The position numbers and the translations under genes are program-made. The notes beneath the pieces were generated by a model, which was not told the DNA's origin, ran no database searches, and was given only the letters and a program-made list of their open reading frames with translations. From Isoetes taiwanensis (Eukaryota > Streptophyta > Lycopodiopsida > Isoetales > Isoetaceae): a DNA stretch of 64,000 bases. Shown piece after piece: positions 11,054 through 23,189 of the stretch. Numbering within the stretch: position 1 is the stretch's first letter; every line of letters starts with the position of its first letter. Location: contig JAJEKV010000012.1 in NCBI GenBank assembly GCA_021234155.1, positions 2,823,638 to 2,887,637 on the forward strand. Direction: 5' to 3'.

Positions 11054-13847
11054 GCGTCCGCGGTGGTATCGAGCGTGATTTGGTTGCTTTCGAAATCATA
11101 GCGACCAAACCCTAACTCGTTAGTTCGGTAGTTAGGTGGGAGTTAAGCTAGTGTGATTGTTTAGCTCTTTGATGTTTGGTTTTGTGCTAGGTTGATGTAG
11201 TAGATTGTAAGTTTTTAAGAGGTTCAGGGCGACTGGAGGACCCAAGTTTGGAAGGGCTATAACTTTTTGTAGGTAGCTTCGGATGAAGGCGAAAATGGCT
11301 CCAATGGATCGGGCACCTCCCGAATACCTTAGGGGCACGTCTCCGTCTCCGCGAGAAAAAATCAACAGCGGTGCTGAAAAGTCAAAAGGCTTTCTTTGTC
11401 GTCGAAGGTGTTTCTTTGAAAAAATTAGGGCGTATAACTTTCACTTGGCCTTATCTGGTCCCGTGTATTTTTATACGCGTCCGTTTAAAAAAAAAAAAAA
11501 AAATTGAAAATTTTTAATAAAAAGTTAAAAGTTAAATTCAAATTTGAGTCACTTTTTGAAAAGTGTGTTTCTTTGCACGACTTTCTTCCGCCATAGCCGC
11601 CGGACTAGAGCTCCTTTTCCGCCATAGCCGACCTCCACTGATACCTTGCAACCACCCTAAACCCCTAGCGCCTTCGCCTACCCTCTAGCGCTACCTATTC
11701 AAACCTGAGCGCCCTACTTCTTCTCTCTTGCTGTCCATCGCCAGTGCCATGATGCCGCGCTTCAAACTCACCGTGGACCTAAAGAAGGCGACTGTCTTCC
11801 AGTTGTTTAGTGTCCTAGTGGACTATCTTTCGGATGATAACCCTATGACACTGTTCTAGACATACTTGTGACTCATTTTACTGAGGGCCGTAGAATTCCT
11901 TACCCCATCTTTCATTTCAATGACCGCTTCCTCATGAAGCTAAACGCTGCCGACCAACCCTATACCCTTGTAGAGCAGCCTGATCAAGCTTGGGCCCTTG
12001 TTAAGTTTTATCCACTAGCGGCAAGGAGGAAGATCATGAGAACTTATTGACGAGGCCCAGCAGTTGACTCCTTGCTAGGGTAGAAGACCTTGACAAATAG
12101 CTAGCGGCCTACGGAAGAGGCGGGCTGCCCGTTTCTATTACAGGTAAAGGCCATGTACTTATGTCACGGGACCATTTGGAACGAAGAACTTTATAGTTTT
12201 GTTTTTGAAAATGTTCCCCTACCTTCACACAAGATCGCTTTGGACCTTGTGCAAAGCGGACATCTTGAGCTCACCGGCCCGGTATCATCTGAGGAGATTG
12301 CCGAGGCGGTACAAGTGCACTTGAACAAGGAAGCCCGGGATCTTTGAGAGGAGAGGCTCCATAAGGAAGAGGAGGATGCCCAAAACCAGCGAGAGGGACC
12401 AACAAGTTGACCAGTGGGGGACCAAAATGTTGACCAAAATATAGATCGGCATGTCGGCCGGGGAAGGAGACGAGAATCCCGTTGTCCCGGATAAGGAGGG
12501 GCGGTGGAGTAACGAGGAAGAGGAAGAACCACGAAGCCCACCGCGGGGGGCGTCAATTACAAGACCGGCTTCAGAAGGATGGCCAAATTGAAAAGAAGGC
12601 GTCGGCTTCGGCGGGGAGGGCAGTTGTCGGAGAGGAAACATCCCTCGGCCGTGAAGTCTTTGAAATTGCTCAAGGAAGCTGTCAGCCGAGGAAGCCCCAT
12701 AGGTTCGGCCAGGGACACGGTAGCTCTTCGCGAGATCGTGAGTATCGAGAAGACCCCTTGAGCCATTGATCGCCGGCTACCTTTCCCGGCTTGTTGGAGA
12801 TTGCCCAAAATTTAAGACCGACACGAGGTTTGGGGCCTTTGCTATCCTCACACTTGAGGGTAGCCGGGCTTACCTCATAGAATTTTTAGTGATGCCAATC
12901 TACGTACCATCCATGCAAAGGGGTTACTATAATGCCCAAGGACCTCCGACTTGCAAGGGGAGGATTCGAGGGAGTTTCGGTGATCATCGACCTACTTTAT
13001 TACATTGTACAATTTTGTGGATCTATCTATGTACAATATTCTTTTTGTGAACTGTCAATATAAAAATGTCTATTTCCGCCACTTGGTGTATATTTAATTG
13101 TAAATTATTAAGTAAATAATAATTTTTTTATAACCTAGGAAAAGCGTCTTTGAAAAGTATAAAGACACTTTTTAGGGTTTCATTTTTCGTTCTTGCCTTT
13201 AGCGTTTGCCTCCTCCTCCCTTAGCCCTTCATCCTCATGGCTGCTTGAGCTCTGGCGGTGGTGGTGGATGGAAACAGGGGACCCGCAGTTCCCTTTGATG
13301 TTCTTCATCCTTATACTGCTCCGGCAAGTGGACCTCGTCTCTCTAACATGCGAGCACCCCGACTATCTTTGCTTTCCTTCGGTTCTCTTTGTGAGGAGAT
13401 TATGCACGCATCGTCTTCAATGAAGGCGACTCACGGCTCTACCTCGACTTCCACACTTTGCTCGAGATGTTAGGAGGTGGTGAGCATGCCGGAATGTCAT
13501 CAAGGGCATAAGGAGAAGAGGAACCGACCTCCCCATCATTACTATAGGTCGGGAAGTCTGTTTTGAGCCGGTTTGCAGGCCATTATCATGGACGATATAT
13601 TGAAGATGGCGGATACTGGAGGCAATCTTCTACACGGTACCTCGACCGGAAGGCGATGAAGTCATTGTGGCAGGCGGGACTTTGCGGTGGAAGGAGTTAG
13701 CCACCGAACCTTAGGGGAGGACGAGAGAAAGCCCTCAAGCTCGAAGGGCTAAATCTTCTTCCTACCGTACTCTTGAACAACCAGGAGTACCTGATTCTAG
13801 AGGACATTATGCGGGCCTACCGCATTATTGCTGATATGCGGGGCCGC
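11054..13847 (+). pseudogene. Unidentified decayed coding region, possibly retroelement gag
   Basis: On the plus strand, from an ATG near 11,752, the pieces FKLTVDLKKATVFQLF, VLVDYLSDDNPMT, then (11,868-12,050) FHFNDRFLMKLNAADQPYTLVEQ, then (12,153-12,347) ENVPLPSHKIALDLVQSGHLEL are protein-like but separated by stops and frameshifts. Arg/Lys-rich frames follow to 12,770. An oligo-A tract (11,488-11,503) and a leader-like sequence precede them. The setting between two gypsy elements suggests another retroelement's gag, but I recognise no zinc knuckle and no family. From 13,050 to 13,847 I see only short frames. Confidence 0.3.
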
Positions 13848-14041
13848 AAATGGGCAGTTTAATGGCTTGATGGAAAGCCAACAGGCCGAAATGGTGATTC
13901 GAATCACCTCCCAGCTTCCTAAGCCCCTCCAGGGCATGAATCGACTGCCCAAAGGGCAGATCAGTTAATTTACTGCGCTAAAGCCATGCCGATGGCTCTT
14001 GGTGACCCATCAATGGGTCGTCAGCCACCATCAATTTTAAA
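13848..14041 (-). repeat. Partial 3' LTR of gypsy C
   Basis: This segment matches 18,568-18,767 almost base for base (AAATGGGCAGTTTAATGGC onward), with a few substitutions and small deletions. The outer part of the LTR, present at 18,361-18,567, is missing here, so this end of the element was deleted. Confidence 0.8.
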
Positions 14042-14142
14042 ACAACGATACAATATGGCTTGCATATCTTCCAACATATGGATGCGCGCGCATCAGTTTT
14101 CAAGGCTTAGTTAGTCGATTATATGACCTTGGGTTTCTACCG

Positions 14143-14577
14143 TCATTGCCATAAAGGGCTCATTTTGGTTCCCGTATGGTATGCATTGTTGTAAGCGAAC
14201 TCCACAAAGGGCAAATACTCCTCCCACTTGGACTGTTTTTCAAACACAAAACTTCTTAACATATCCTCCAGGATCATGTTAATTCGTTCAGTTTGTCCAT
14301 CGGTTTGAGGGTGGTTTCCACTACTCATACTAAAGGCTTACTCCTAGCCCTTTCATGAAATCCTTCCAAAAGTGCCACAATGAATTTAGAGTCTCGATCG
14401 TGCACAATTCTTAGTGGCAGGACCAAACATAGGGTACACAACCCGTAAGTACTCTTTGGCCACATCACGTCCCGGTAGCATCACCCGTAATGCTAAGAAC
14501 TTTGCATACTTTGTCAAACAATGGAGACCATCACTAGCACTTGGGTGTGTTGTCGATTGGAGCGATGGGAAGTGCAA
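14143..14577 (-). pseudogene. Gypsy C integrase remnant
   Basis: The minus strand reads HPQTDGQTERINMILEDML, then FAYNNAYHTGTKMSP: the end of the integrase catalytic core. It includes the catalytic glutamate that element D/E has lost. Upstream core parts are scrambled in 14,330-15,068 and I cannot follow them. Confidence 0.8.
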
Positions 14578-15068
14578 CTATGAAATCCATACTTATGCAT
14601 TCCCACCTTTCCAAAGGTATGGACAGCGATTGTAATAATCACGGCATTTTGCCATGATCCGTTTTACCGCTTGACATCACAGACGCCTTTGATACATAAG
14701 ACTTTTAGTCTTGTTTCATACCAGGCCAAAAGAATTGTCTTTTAATCAATTATTATGTCTTCCACTCCCCCGTGCCACCTTGCGGGGTATTATGGAATTC
14801 ATATAGAATCTCCTTCCTAAGATTCTCTACTAAGGGAAAGAACCATAAACCATCATTTTTGTCCGAGAGAACCTTGTTTTGGTTAGATCTTGATCCTTCT
14901 CATACAAATCCACGATTTGTTGGAAGCGATCCCATTCTAGAATGCCATCCCATTAATGTATTTTATTGGGAAAGTGCATGCACAAGCGGGTTATCTTTCG
15001 AGGGGTGTGTCGAATTCGAAGTGAAACTCATGTAAGAAATCTAACCAGGCGGCTTATGCGGGACTTAT

Positions 15069-16055
15069 TTACGCTTGACTTTGCAGAAATTTCAATGGTT
15101 TTATGATCGATGAACACAATAAACTTGGTGGCTCTTTATTGGTCCACGACCTTAAGTAATGCCGCCAAGTTTTTAAGGCATGAACTATGGCCAATAACTC
15201 TTGTTCATATGTGGCATAATTCTTCTCTGCCGGATTTAATTTACGACTCTCATAAGCCACAACATGCCCTTGTTGCATTAGAACTACTCCCAGAGCTTGT
15301 CCACATGCATCCGTATAAACTTCAAAGGGCAAATTTAAATCCGGAATTTGTAGAATCGGTTCACTTGAAAGTAAACCCTTGATTTGTTCAAAGGCTATCT
15401 TTTGTTCCTTTCCCCATACAAAGGGTTGACCTTTCTTAAGTAGGTCTGTAAGGGGGGCAGCCACCTTTGAAAACTTTGGAATGAATTTCCTATAATAAGT
15501 GGCTAAACCTAGAAAACTCCTTACATCCGGAACATCTATAAGTTCTGGCCATTCTCTTATGGCTCGTACTTTATCTGGATCTGGGGCTAAGCCCTTCTCA
15601 GACTATATGTCCCAGGTATGCTACTTCTTGTTTTAGGAATTCACATTTGTAGATTTTGGCATAAAGTTTGTGCTCCCTGAGCATCATCAATACCTTTTCC
15701 AAGTGTTCCATATGTTCCTCCTTACTCCTAGAGTAAATCAGAATATCATCCAGGAATATTTGGATAAATTTGTCTAAATACCCTTGAAAAATAGTGTTCA
15801 TCAGCCGCATAAACGTGGCTGGAGCATTTGTTAATCCAAAGGGCATGACCACAAATTCAAAATGCCCTTGGTTGGTTGAAAGGCCGTTTTGGGTTCATCT
15901 CCTTCCCTAATGCTAATATGATGATATCCACTTCTTAGGTCGATCTTGGAGAAATATTTTGCTCCCACTAATCGATCCATGATATCATCAATTCTAGGCA
16001 TGGGGTAGCGATCTTTAATAGTGGCTTTATTCAAAGCCCTATAATGTCGATACAC
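15069..16055 (-). pseudogene. Gypsy C reverse transcriptase and RNase H
   Basis: RT pieces on the minus strand: YRALNKATIKDRYPMPRIDD and KIDLRSGYHHISI (16,055-15,831), [15 protein letters not shown] then FLDDILIYS (15,852-15,598), where FLDD is the active-site box. RNase H follows (15,464-15,069) with VYTDACGQALG, YESRKLNPAEKNY and YEQELLAIVHALKTWRHYL, keeping the expected acidic residues. The frame changes twice, so the polyprotein is broken. Confidence 0.85.
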
Positions 16056-16235
16056 ATCGCATGTTCCCCATCCTTTTTCTTTACAAGGATGGCCAGGCCA
16101 AATAAATGGTGACTTCTTTGGGCCTTATGAAACCTTTTGGGCGGTTCTTGAATTTTTCTTTTGACTTCTTCTTGCTCGGGGGGCTAAGTCTATATGGCCT
16201 GGCCCTTTGGCTTAGTTCACGGTTCCAAATCTATC

Positions 16236-16830
16236 TCATGGAAGATTTCTCTTAATGGTACTCCTTACGGGAGTTCTTAGGAACACATCCCTATATTCAT
16301 TAAGCAAACTCTCAAGCTTGTCATCCTTATCCATAGCATTCATTTGCTTTGAATCAATGGGGGAGTCAAGAACATAGACAAGATATTTTTCATTAATGTT
16401 GGAACGGAAACAACGTTTGGCTTGCATAGCCATTATTAACTTGGGGGAAACTACATAAGGAGTACCCTGAAGGGTAATTTCCTTCCCTCCTTTAGAAATA
16501 ACTAACAAGTGTTTTTTCCAATCAATAGGAGGATTAACCATTTGAAGCCATTTGATACCCAGTACCACATCAAATCTGGTCAGTTTTGCTAAGTCAAAAC
16601 TCATTGTTTCCTCATAATCCCCAATGGTCAAGTGCACACCAGCCACCCCATGGCTCCAATGTTGAACCTGTTTCCCAGCTTCAGTCTCAATTTCGTAGGG
16701 TGCCACTTGAACCAATTCCATCTTTAGTTCTTGTGCTAAGTCTGCAGAAATGAAATTGTCAGTACTCCCAGAGTCAACAAGAACAATAACATCTCTATCA
16801 TTTATTTTTCCAAGTAAACGGATAACTTGC
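16236..16830 (-). pseudogene. Gypsy C aspartic protease region
   Basis: The minus strand contains IVLVDSGSTDNFIS (the retropepsin D-S/T-G box) near 16,795-16,755, followed by FDVVLGIKWLQMVNPPIDW, the flap-to-RT linker typical of plant gypsy elements. It would cut the polyprotein. The frame is open from 16,721 to 16,236. Confidence 0.8.
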
Positions 16831-16959
16831 CCGGCAAAGTTATCTTCTTTACTACAGGCCTGGCTCCCCGAAGCTATGGCGGAGAGTTGCTTGGTTCCTC
16901 CTTCAACTTTGCTTGCTTGGTTGTAGCGGCCATCGCTTTCTTGTCTTTATGGGGTTTTG

Positions 16960-17010
16960 GGCAATCCCTTGCCATATGCCCTTTGCACCACAATTGTAGC
17001 AAGAAAACGG
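16960..17010 (-). other. CCHC zinc knuckle of gypsy C gag
   Basis: The minus strand reads CYNCGAKGHMARDC, a C-x2-C-x4-H-x4-C nucleic-acid-binding knuckle at the gag end. Confidence 0.85.
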
Positions 17011-17078
17011 CTTAGTGGATTTCTTCCCTGAAGAGGCATCCCCTTTGCCTTTATCATTGCTTGGAGGGTTCACTTGGT

Positions 17079-18330
17079 CTACTCTAGCCCTTTTATTCGA
17101 CCCTCCTTGCTTATTTTCAAGTTTTCTTTGCTTCCATTCTTGGAAGCGGCAGCTTTCTTGCTCTCTTCCTCCCCCTCCTCCCTTGGGAGCTTGCTAATGT
17201 CGCGTACTAGGGACACGGCGGACTCAAAATCCCTGGATTTACTGCCCGAATGTGTGCCCCTAAGGCTCACGATCTTTAAGCCCATCTTCAAAATAACTAA
17301 CTTGCATCCGTCTTTGGCATATCCTTGATCCTTGCAAATACACCTCTCAAAGTGTTGATGTATTCTTTGTAAGGTGCCCGTTTGTCGGATGCTTTTAAAA
17401 CTGGATCAGCGCATGATGTTCATCATGGTGAGGGGCATATTCTTGCTTAAAGAATTTGCAAAAGTCTGCCCAACTATTTATCTAGACTCCTCTCCCCATG
17501 AGGATCCCCACCAAGAAGCAACAGCCCTCGCGGTGGAGGGGGCAGCATCACGGCACCAGGCGCATCTCCTTTCTTAGTGGCTCGAAAATCGGTTAAGCCA
17601 GCGAATGGCTTGTTCTGTGACTACTGTGCCCGCGAGTCGGGATGATCTCTTTTTTCTAGCCCCTTAACCTCCTCAAGAGACAAGGCTACTAGAACTTCTA
17701 CTCCCTCAGTGGGATCATCCATTGTCCTAGTTCCAGCTCCTTGAGCTTGGTTAGTTTGGTTTGCAACCATAGTTGGATTTACATGAGAGGGGTTTGCTTG
17801 GGTTAAGACCCTTCCCAGGGCTCCACGAGCACTGGTTAACTTCGGCTCCACGAGGCACGGTTAGGTCCCCATTGGCATTGGTGCCCCACGGGCCCCTTGC
17901 CAATGTCGAACTATGGTGTCAAACAATTTCTTCTCCCTTCTGGACGATCATTAGCTTGTTTGGTTAACTGAAGTTGCAAACTCTTGAGCAATTGGTTAGT
18001 ATGTGCTTGCTCAATCTTTGTTTCTGCAACCTGCCCCATTAATTCACGGATTCTTGCTTTGGCATAATCCAATTCCCCTTGAAAGTTGAAGGGATCGGGA
18101 TCTTCCAATCCTTCCGGTGTGAATGGGAACTCCTGGGCTGCAAGTTCTTCTTCTTGATTGCGCACTTGCTGATTATCCAATCCTTCCTGACGGAATTTAG
18201 AGGTGAGCTCATCCAATTCCCTCACCTCTTCTTCCGTAGGAGCAAGCTCATCAAGAAGGTCTTCTCCTTCTTCTGGGATAAGAGAAGCCAGACCCATGAG
18301 AGGATCTGCTGCCATGATTTCGTTCTCCAT
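17079..18330 (-). pseudogene. Gypsy C gag, broken
   Basis: The likely start is the ATG at 18,330 (MENEIMAADPLMGLASL), just after the primer-binding site. An acidic coiled-coil-like N-terminus follows (18,330-17,911), and further pieces lie at 17,851-17,621 and 17,291-17,079 in shifted frames. Confidence 0.65.
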
Positions 18331-18347
18331 ATCAGCCCCAAACTCAG

Positions 18348-18359
18348 GCTCTGATACCA
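18348..18359 (-). other. Primer-binding site of gypsy C
   Basis: The minus strand reads TGGTATCAGAGC, a perfect 12-base complement of the 3' end of plant initiator tRNA-Met, one base inside the LTR end (…TGTTACA). Confidence 0.9.
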
Positions 18360-18360
18360 A

Positions 18361-18800
18361 TGTAACAGATCTTGGCTGCACCTGAGCCACAAGCCGCATC
18401 AATCACACCTACCGCCTCTTCCCTCCGAATCCCTGATTCCCCCACGATGTGAAGAGCCTTCCTAAGACCCTGTACGATGCAAGCAATCAGCAGAATGAAT
18501 CCAAGAGCTTCCTCTGTGGCAAAACCGTGATCAAGCCCCAAATCTGTCAGATCTTTTATAGGGCACCAAATGGGCAGTTTAATGGCTTGATGGAAAGCCA
18601 ACAGGCCGAAATGGTGATTCGAATCACCTCCCAGCTTTCTAAGCCCCTCCAGGGCATGAATCGACTGCCCAAAGGGCAGATTCGTTGGCTGCCTGCGCTA
18701 AAGCCATGCTTCGATAGCTCTTGAGTGACCCATCCAATGGGTCGTCGCCACCTCATCAATTTTTAAAGGGTTACATTAGCATAGCTAATGTTTTATTTGC
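18361..18800 (-). repeat. 5' LTR of gypsy C
   Basis: The inner edge is fixed at 18,361 by the primer-binding site. The part at 18,568-18,767 recurs at 13,848-14,041. A hairpin (ACATTAGC-ATA-GCTAATGT, 18,773-18,791) resembles those in the LTRs of elements A and D/E. The outer edge is not resolved. Confidence 0.65.
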
Positions 18801-19332
18801 ATTGCCCTTTCTTTGCCCCATTATGTTCATAACGTTGCTCGATCTGCAAATTGTGCTGTGCAAAGTTATAAATTCAACTAGGTCAACAATGACAGTAAAT
18901 TAATAAGCATCCAAATAAAGTCTTAATATCTAAGTAATGGTCTTTATTTCCAGGTTCTTATTGCAAAGCTATGGTTGCACTGTAATAATCATAGGGCAAT
19001 CCAGTTGTGTTATCCATAGTATGCAAGCACCTTCATCCAACTCTCCCTAGCAGATGGTAATGATTTTATGCACAAGTAAGGCAGAGAAATTGCAGTTCAT
19101 TCTTACCCTCTGGTCCTTTCAAATCCTCAACATGGTAAGCCTGTATTTTCTTTTATTCTCTCTGTGTTCTTATTTACAGCAAAACATTCTTATCCATGTT
19201 TTGCACCAGTTTTTTGGAGTGGCAAGTAAACCATGCTTAAGCTCCTAAAGTGTACTCTTAATGGAGGAAAAAGAATTTACAGGACTTAGAATTTACACCA
19301 TAGTTTTTGCTCTCTAAGGCACAATTGGTGAC

Positions 19333-20634
19333 AGAGGCACGTCCTTATATTGGACTTATTGTGCAGCAGCCACATCTACTGTAGTAAGCGCAAGGTGACA
19401 CCAATTGCAGCATTTTTGTCAGCTGTTTTGCACCATGAAGTATTTAAGGATGTAAAGTTGCACAATTGTTCAGGCCCTTTGAAATGGGCAGTACACTAAT
19501 GTTCTTTTGGTTTGCAGGTGTTTTTTCTTATTTGAAGTCATGTTTGTTTCTGTCATCCAGAGTTGGCTATAATATGTGTTAAGTCCTTGTCAGCTTGTAT
19601 ATAGATTGATAGCATTGGGTTGTCGAAGCCCTCATACAATGCGTTTGGCAACACTACAATTAACTGGCTTGTGGCTCAAATTTTTCGCAACAATTCCGTT
19701 TTATGTGAAAGAAATAATACAATTGTCGCTGCATGGAGGAGGTAAAGCTGTAAAAGTAAGGCAAGGTAATTTTTATCCAGATGACTTCATTACTTTGATC
19801 TTTTATAGATGTGGTAGATGAAGAGTTGGATGGGGAATTGCTTGAGGGTGAGATGGCTGCAAGAGAATACTTTGAGATGATGAAGAAAATCTTGACCCGG
19901 AGTTAACCGAGGTGACCATCTTTCTTTTTGCCTATCCTATAGGTTATATGTATCAAGCAATATTTTAAATTTATCGGTTTCTATATGCGGGCATTTACTA
20001 ACTTCGGGAATGTATGTAAGGGTAGCGATTCTTGATTATGATTGACAAGCTTGCAAGCAATGTTGAGGGTTTGCGAATCGTTATCTAGTGCAAACGTGGA
20101 AACTACTTTGGCCTCTCAAAATTGTGGATAAATTCTTGTCCTTGAACTCCTTAAAGCAAAGGTAATTTCTGGCTTTACATTGTACTTTGTTGCAATTTCT
20201 TATCATCATAAAATTAATACTTATATTCTATTGTTTAAACTCCGTCTCTTAAGCGGGTTGATGACCCAGTTTGTCAAAAGAACTTTACAAAAAGAAGAGT
20301 CTTGTAAGTCTTAGCATTTGAAAGGGCATCTTTGCAACAAAGCTAGGATTCATGCATGTTGTGTTTGAGATTCATAGGCGAAAAATCTGAACATGGCAAA
20401 TGCTTTGTATTCTCACACGGTTTGCGATTATGGCTATGCTTTACGAACTTATGCCATTGCTTGAACTATGTCTCTATGTAAGTGTTGTACATTTGAATCA
20501 GGGACATTGGCACTCTCATGAATTCTTATTTTTTCTGTCTATTTACAGGAGGAATAATGTCTTAAATACTGACGACAAGATATTGAAATGTTTGCCATTC
20601 GGATATATCTCGATTTCGAATTTGGTAAGATGAT
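19333..20634 (+). pseudogene. Relic of a TRM3/TARBP1-like tRNA ribose methyltransferase gene
   Basis: TRM3/TARBP1 proteins are very long helical-repeat proteins with a C-terminal SpoU domain that 2'-O-methylates guanosine 18 of tRNA. Here only part of the helical region is seen, on the plus strand: PIAAFLSAVLHHEVF and GPLKWAV (19,400-19,490), GCRSPHTMRLATLQLTGLWL then YVKEIIQLSLHGG (19,619-19,745), a LDPELTE piece near 19,895, SLSKELYKKKS near 20,270, IHRRKI-stop-TWQMLCILTRFA (20,370-20,430), and LCLY joined over an intron to RRNNVLNTDDKIL (20,550-20,590). Several look like exons with GT-AG edges, but stops and shifts occur within them. No SpoU domain follows before 22 kb. I base the family on remembered motif similarity; a distant relative such as THADA is the alternative. 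Confidence 0.5.
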
Positions 20635-22130
20635 ATAATGATGTGTGATAAGAGTTTTTGTGGTGGATAGTCTTTTCTATAACGCAGCGGATTAGTTTTC
20701 CAAATATCCCAAAGCAACTTCCCGATTTTGAGAATAATTAGCTCTAACATTCCTTTCTAAAATGGCGGTTCTGCGTTCCAAAATTTCCGGACTAATATAA
20801 GCCATTTGAAAAAGAGACCCTCACATCAGTTAGTTATATATATGCATATTATTTATTCTATCACCTCGCTTTTCACTTTAGGAACATTCAAAGAAAACTT
20901 GGTTGAAATGCATAATACTGTTATTCTAATTGGAAATTTTGTTTTGTAAATGCCACCCACTCTTGGCGTTTTTTAGAGATGGTGATATCTTTATTGATAT
21001 TTGATCTCAAATAAATATAGTGAAAGAGCTTTGAAATCAAGCAACACCAAAGTCGATAGGAAGCCAGTCTTCGACAGTCTTGTAATAGAACTTGTATTCT
21101 GTACTGGATAATTGCTTTGTGTGTATTGGACAAATTAATCGATTGTTATTCAATCCAACAGGCTCCAATCCAGGTTTGTCGTCATCCAAAATGTAGCATT
21201 TACGTGCTTTTCAATCAAACTGTTTTCACGAAATCGTTGCTTACTTTCGGTTTTGAAATAGGTGAAAATTTTCATTTCCCTAAAAATGGGCTTAACCAGA
21301 CTTTGTGACTTTGTGCAGGAGGAGAAAATATTACTGTAGTTTACATATTCTCAAAGAAATCACTCTACTTCTGAAACTCCCTCAATAATAGAAGTCATAT
21401 CTCTACGACTAGTTCAATGAGAACATTTAGAAGCTTTTGGAGTTAGCATGTTTTTTGAAAGCACAACAAAAGTTATCAATGTTTTGAAAGTTTAATTTGG
21501 GGTGCAATCATCTGTTTGTGGTTTTGTGATGTTCATATGTAGTTCTATTTTAGATGCCTCAAAAGAGGTTTTTCCCTGGCGCTGCAACAGACAAGGTCCT
21601 GGCATCTTGTAGAAGCATCCGCATGACCATGACGAGGAAGTCTGGAGTGCACATAGTAACTGTTCTTGGAACCGATTGAGCATTCAAGCAACAACACAAA
21701 CAACCCAATGTGCTTCACACTCAATCAAACACCCAATTGTTGCACCTTCTTCCAAACCAAAATAATAATGACCGTCAACATTATATTCAAAATACAAAAC
21801 AACATATGGATGTGTTCCCTCCCCTCCACACGACGACACCATGGGCGCTACATAATCACACAAACACGTCCACTACAATCCCAAAACAGATTACACCAGC
21901 CAATCCCTAGTGGGCAAGCACCTTATTTTGTTGTATCATTGTTTGGTAGCTATCAAGTGCTTGTGGAGCTCTTGAGAAGCACACAAGCACGCCCAAAAAA
22001 ATTTACATCAGACAAACCCGTCGTACATAAGCACCTTATTATGTAGTTATCAATTTCAATTGTTTAGTAGTTATCAATTTCAATTTTCTACAAACTGTAG
22101 TACCTTCAATTTTCAGATTCCCCCCTCCTT
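20635..22130. other. No recognisable gene
   Basis: AT-rich sequence between the methyltransferase relic and the helicase relic. Short direct repeats around GCAAGCACCTTATT occur at about 21,915 and 22,028. I see no coding sense; further decayed exons of the upstream relic could be hidden here. Confidence 0.3.
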
Positions 22131-22194
22131 CAAAGATATTCTATCACTCTCATGCTGCCTAACCCTTGCCCCAAGCCTGCCCTACTGCTCGCCG

Positions 22195-22704
22195 ACCCAG
22201 AGCGAGCTTGCGCAAACACTGGGACTCCACATCATCGACAAAGAAGAAGCGCTCGGCAAGATCGACCGTAACACCACGGTGCTGTGCATCCACCACGAGG
22301 ACGTCCGACATTACAACGCGATGGCCATGATCAAGATGTTCCCCAGCGACTGTGTCCACGAGATACGAGTAGATACAATGCAACAGCAGAAGACGGGATG
22401 AGTAGATGGACCGAAAACCGGCATTCCACCAGATACCTTATATCGTCGTGGGATGCAAAGTCATAATCGTTACCAACATGGACATACTGGGAGAAATAAT
22501 CAATGGAACGACAGAAACAATCGCCTACGAGCAAACAGGAGACGCAAAAGGCATCATAGTCCACATCGATGACTCCCTCCACCACATGCACGTCAAGCGA
22601 ACGCAATCAAAAGAAGGCAACGCAATCATGGTCGTGAGGAGGGCATTCACCCCTGGGCTACTGTACGTGATGCTCTCGCATGTTACAAAAGTTGGATACG
22701 GATG
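22195..22704 (+). pseudogene. C-terminal fragment of a PIF1-like DNA helicase
   Basis: Two plus-strand pieces separated by a stop and frame change match the C-terminal half of PIF1-type helicases. The first has NTTVLCIHHEDVRHYNAMAM (22,270-22,330). The second has YIVVGCKVIIVTNMD, then INGTTETI, then RRAFTPGLLYVMLSHVT (22,430-22,690), corresponding to the last helicase motif where a final Ser-Arg is usual (here Ser-His). The Walker A and B motifs are absent. Plant PIF1-like genes occur both as host genes and in Helitrons; I cannot tell which this came from. GC content is higher than in the flanks. Confidence 0.6.
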
Positions 22705-23189
22705 ATGAACTGTTGGCAGCAGGTAAGGACTTTGTATTTCTTGCTGATAGGAACTCGGCACTAACAAACAGGCAAGAGAGAAGGTTTTTCCTTGAGAGCA
22801 ATGAGGTGACTATAAAGTTAGTTGGATCTCATGTTCCCAAGAGGAGAAGGACCGAGGTAGAAAATAGTGCCCTTGGAAATGTTATTATGGAGAGTAACTC
22901 CACTCCACATGATGAAAGCCAACCTACGGAAAGCTCAAGCGAGCATGAGTTGGATCAAGTTGTCATTGTAGAAGAAAGGACAAGATTGAATAAGTTGGAG
23001 AATGCAAGATTGCAGTCTAGAATAGCAACCAAAGGGGATGTTGCAAGGTGGCGGTTCATTTATCAAAAACGAATTGCTAAGCTAAAGCAACAAAAAACGT
23101 AAGGACAGAATTTGAACTATGCATCTAGGATGTAAATGGTAAACCTGAGTTCTATTTATGGTGCCTTGAATGTGATCGACGCTATGGCA

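Larger units (their letters stand above)
13848..18800 (-). mobile_element. Ty3/gypsy retrotransposon C, minus strand, decayed
   Basis: In the minus direction the order is 5' LTR (about 18,800-18,361), tRNA-iMet primer site, gag with CCHC knuckle, protease, RT, RNase H, integrase remnant, partial 3' LTR (14,041-13,848). This gag-PR-RT-RH-IN order defines Ty3/gypsy. It is a different family from elements A and D/E, judging by its distinct RT sequence and LTR. A roughly 195-bp part of the LTR is nearly identical at both ends, so insertion was not very ancient, yet the coding part has many breaks and the 3' LTR is cut short. Confidence 0.85.
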
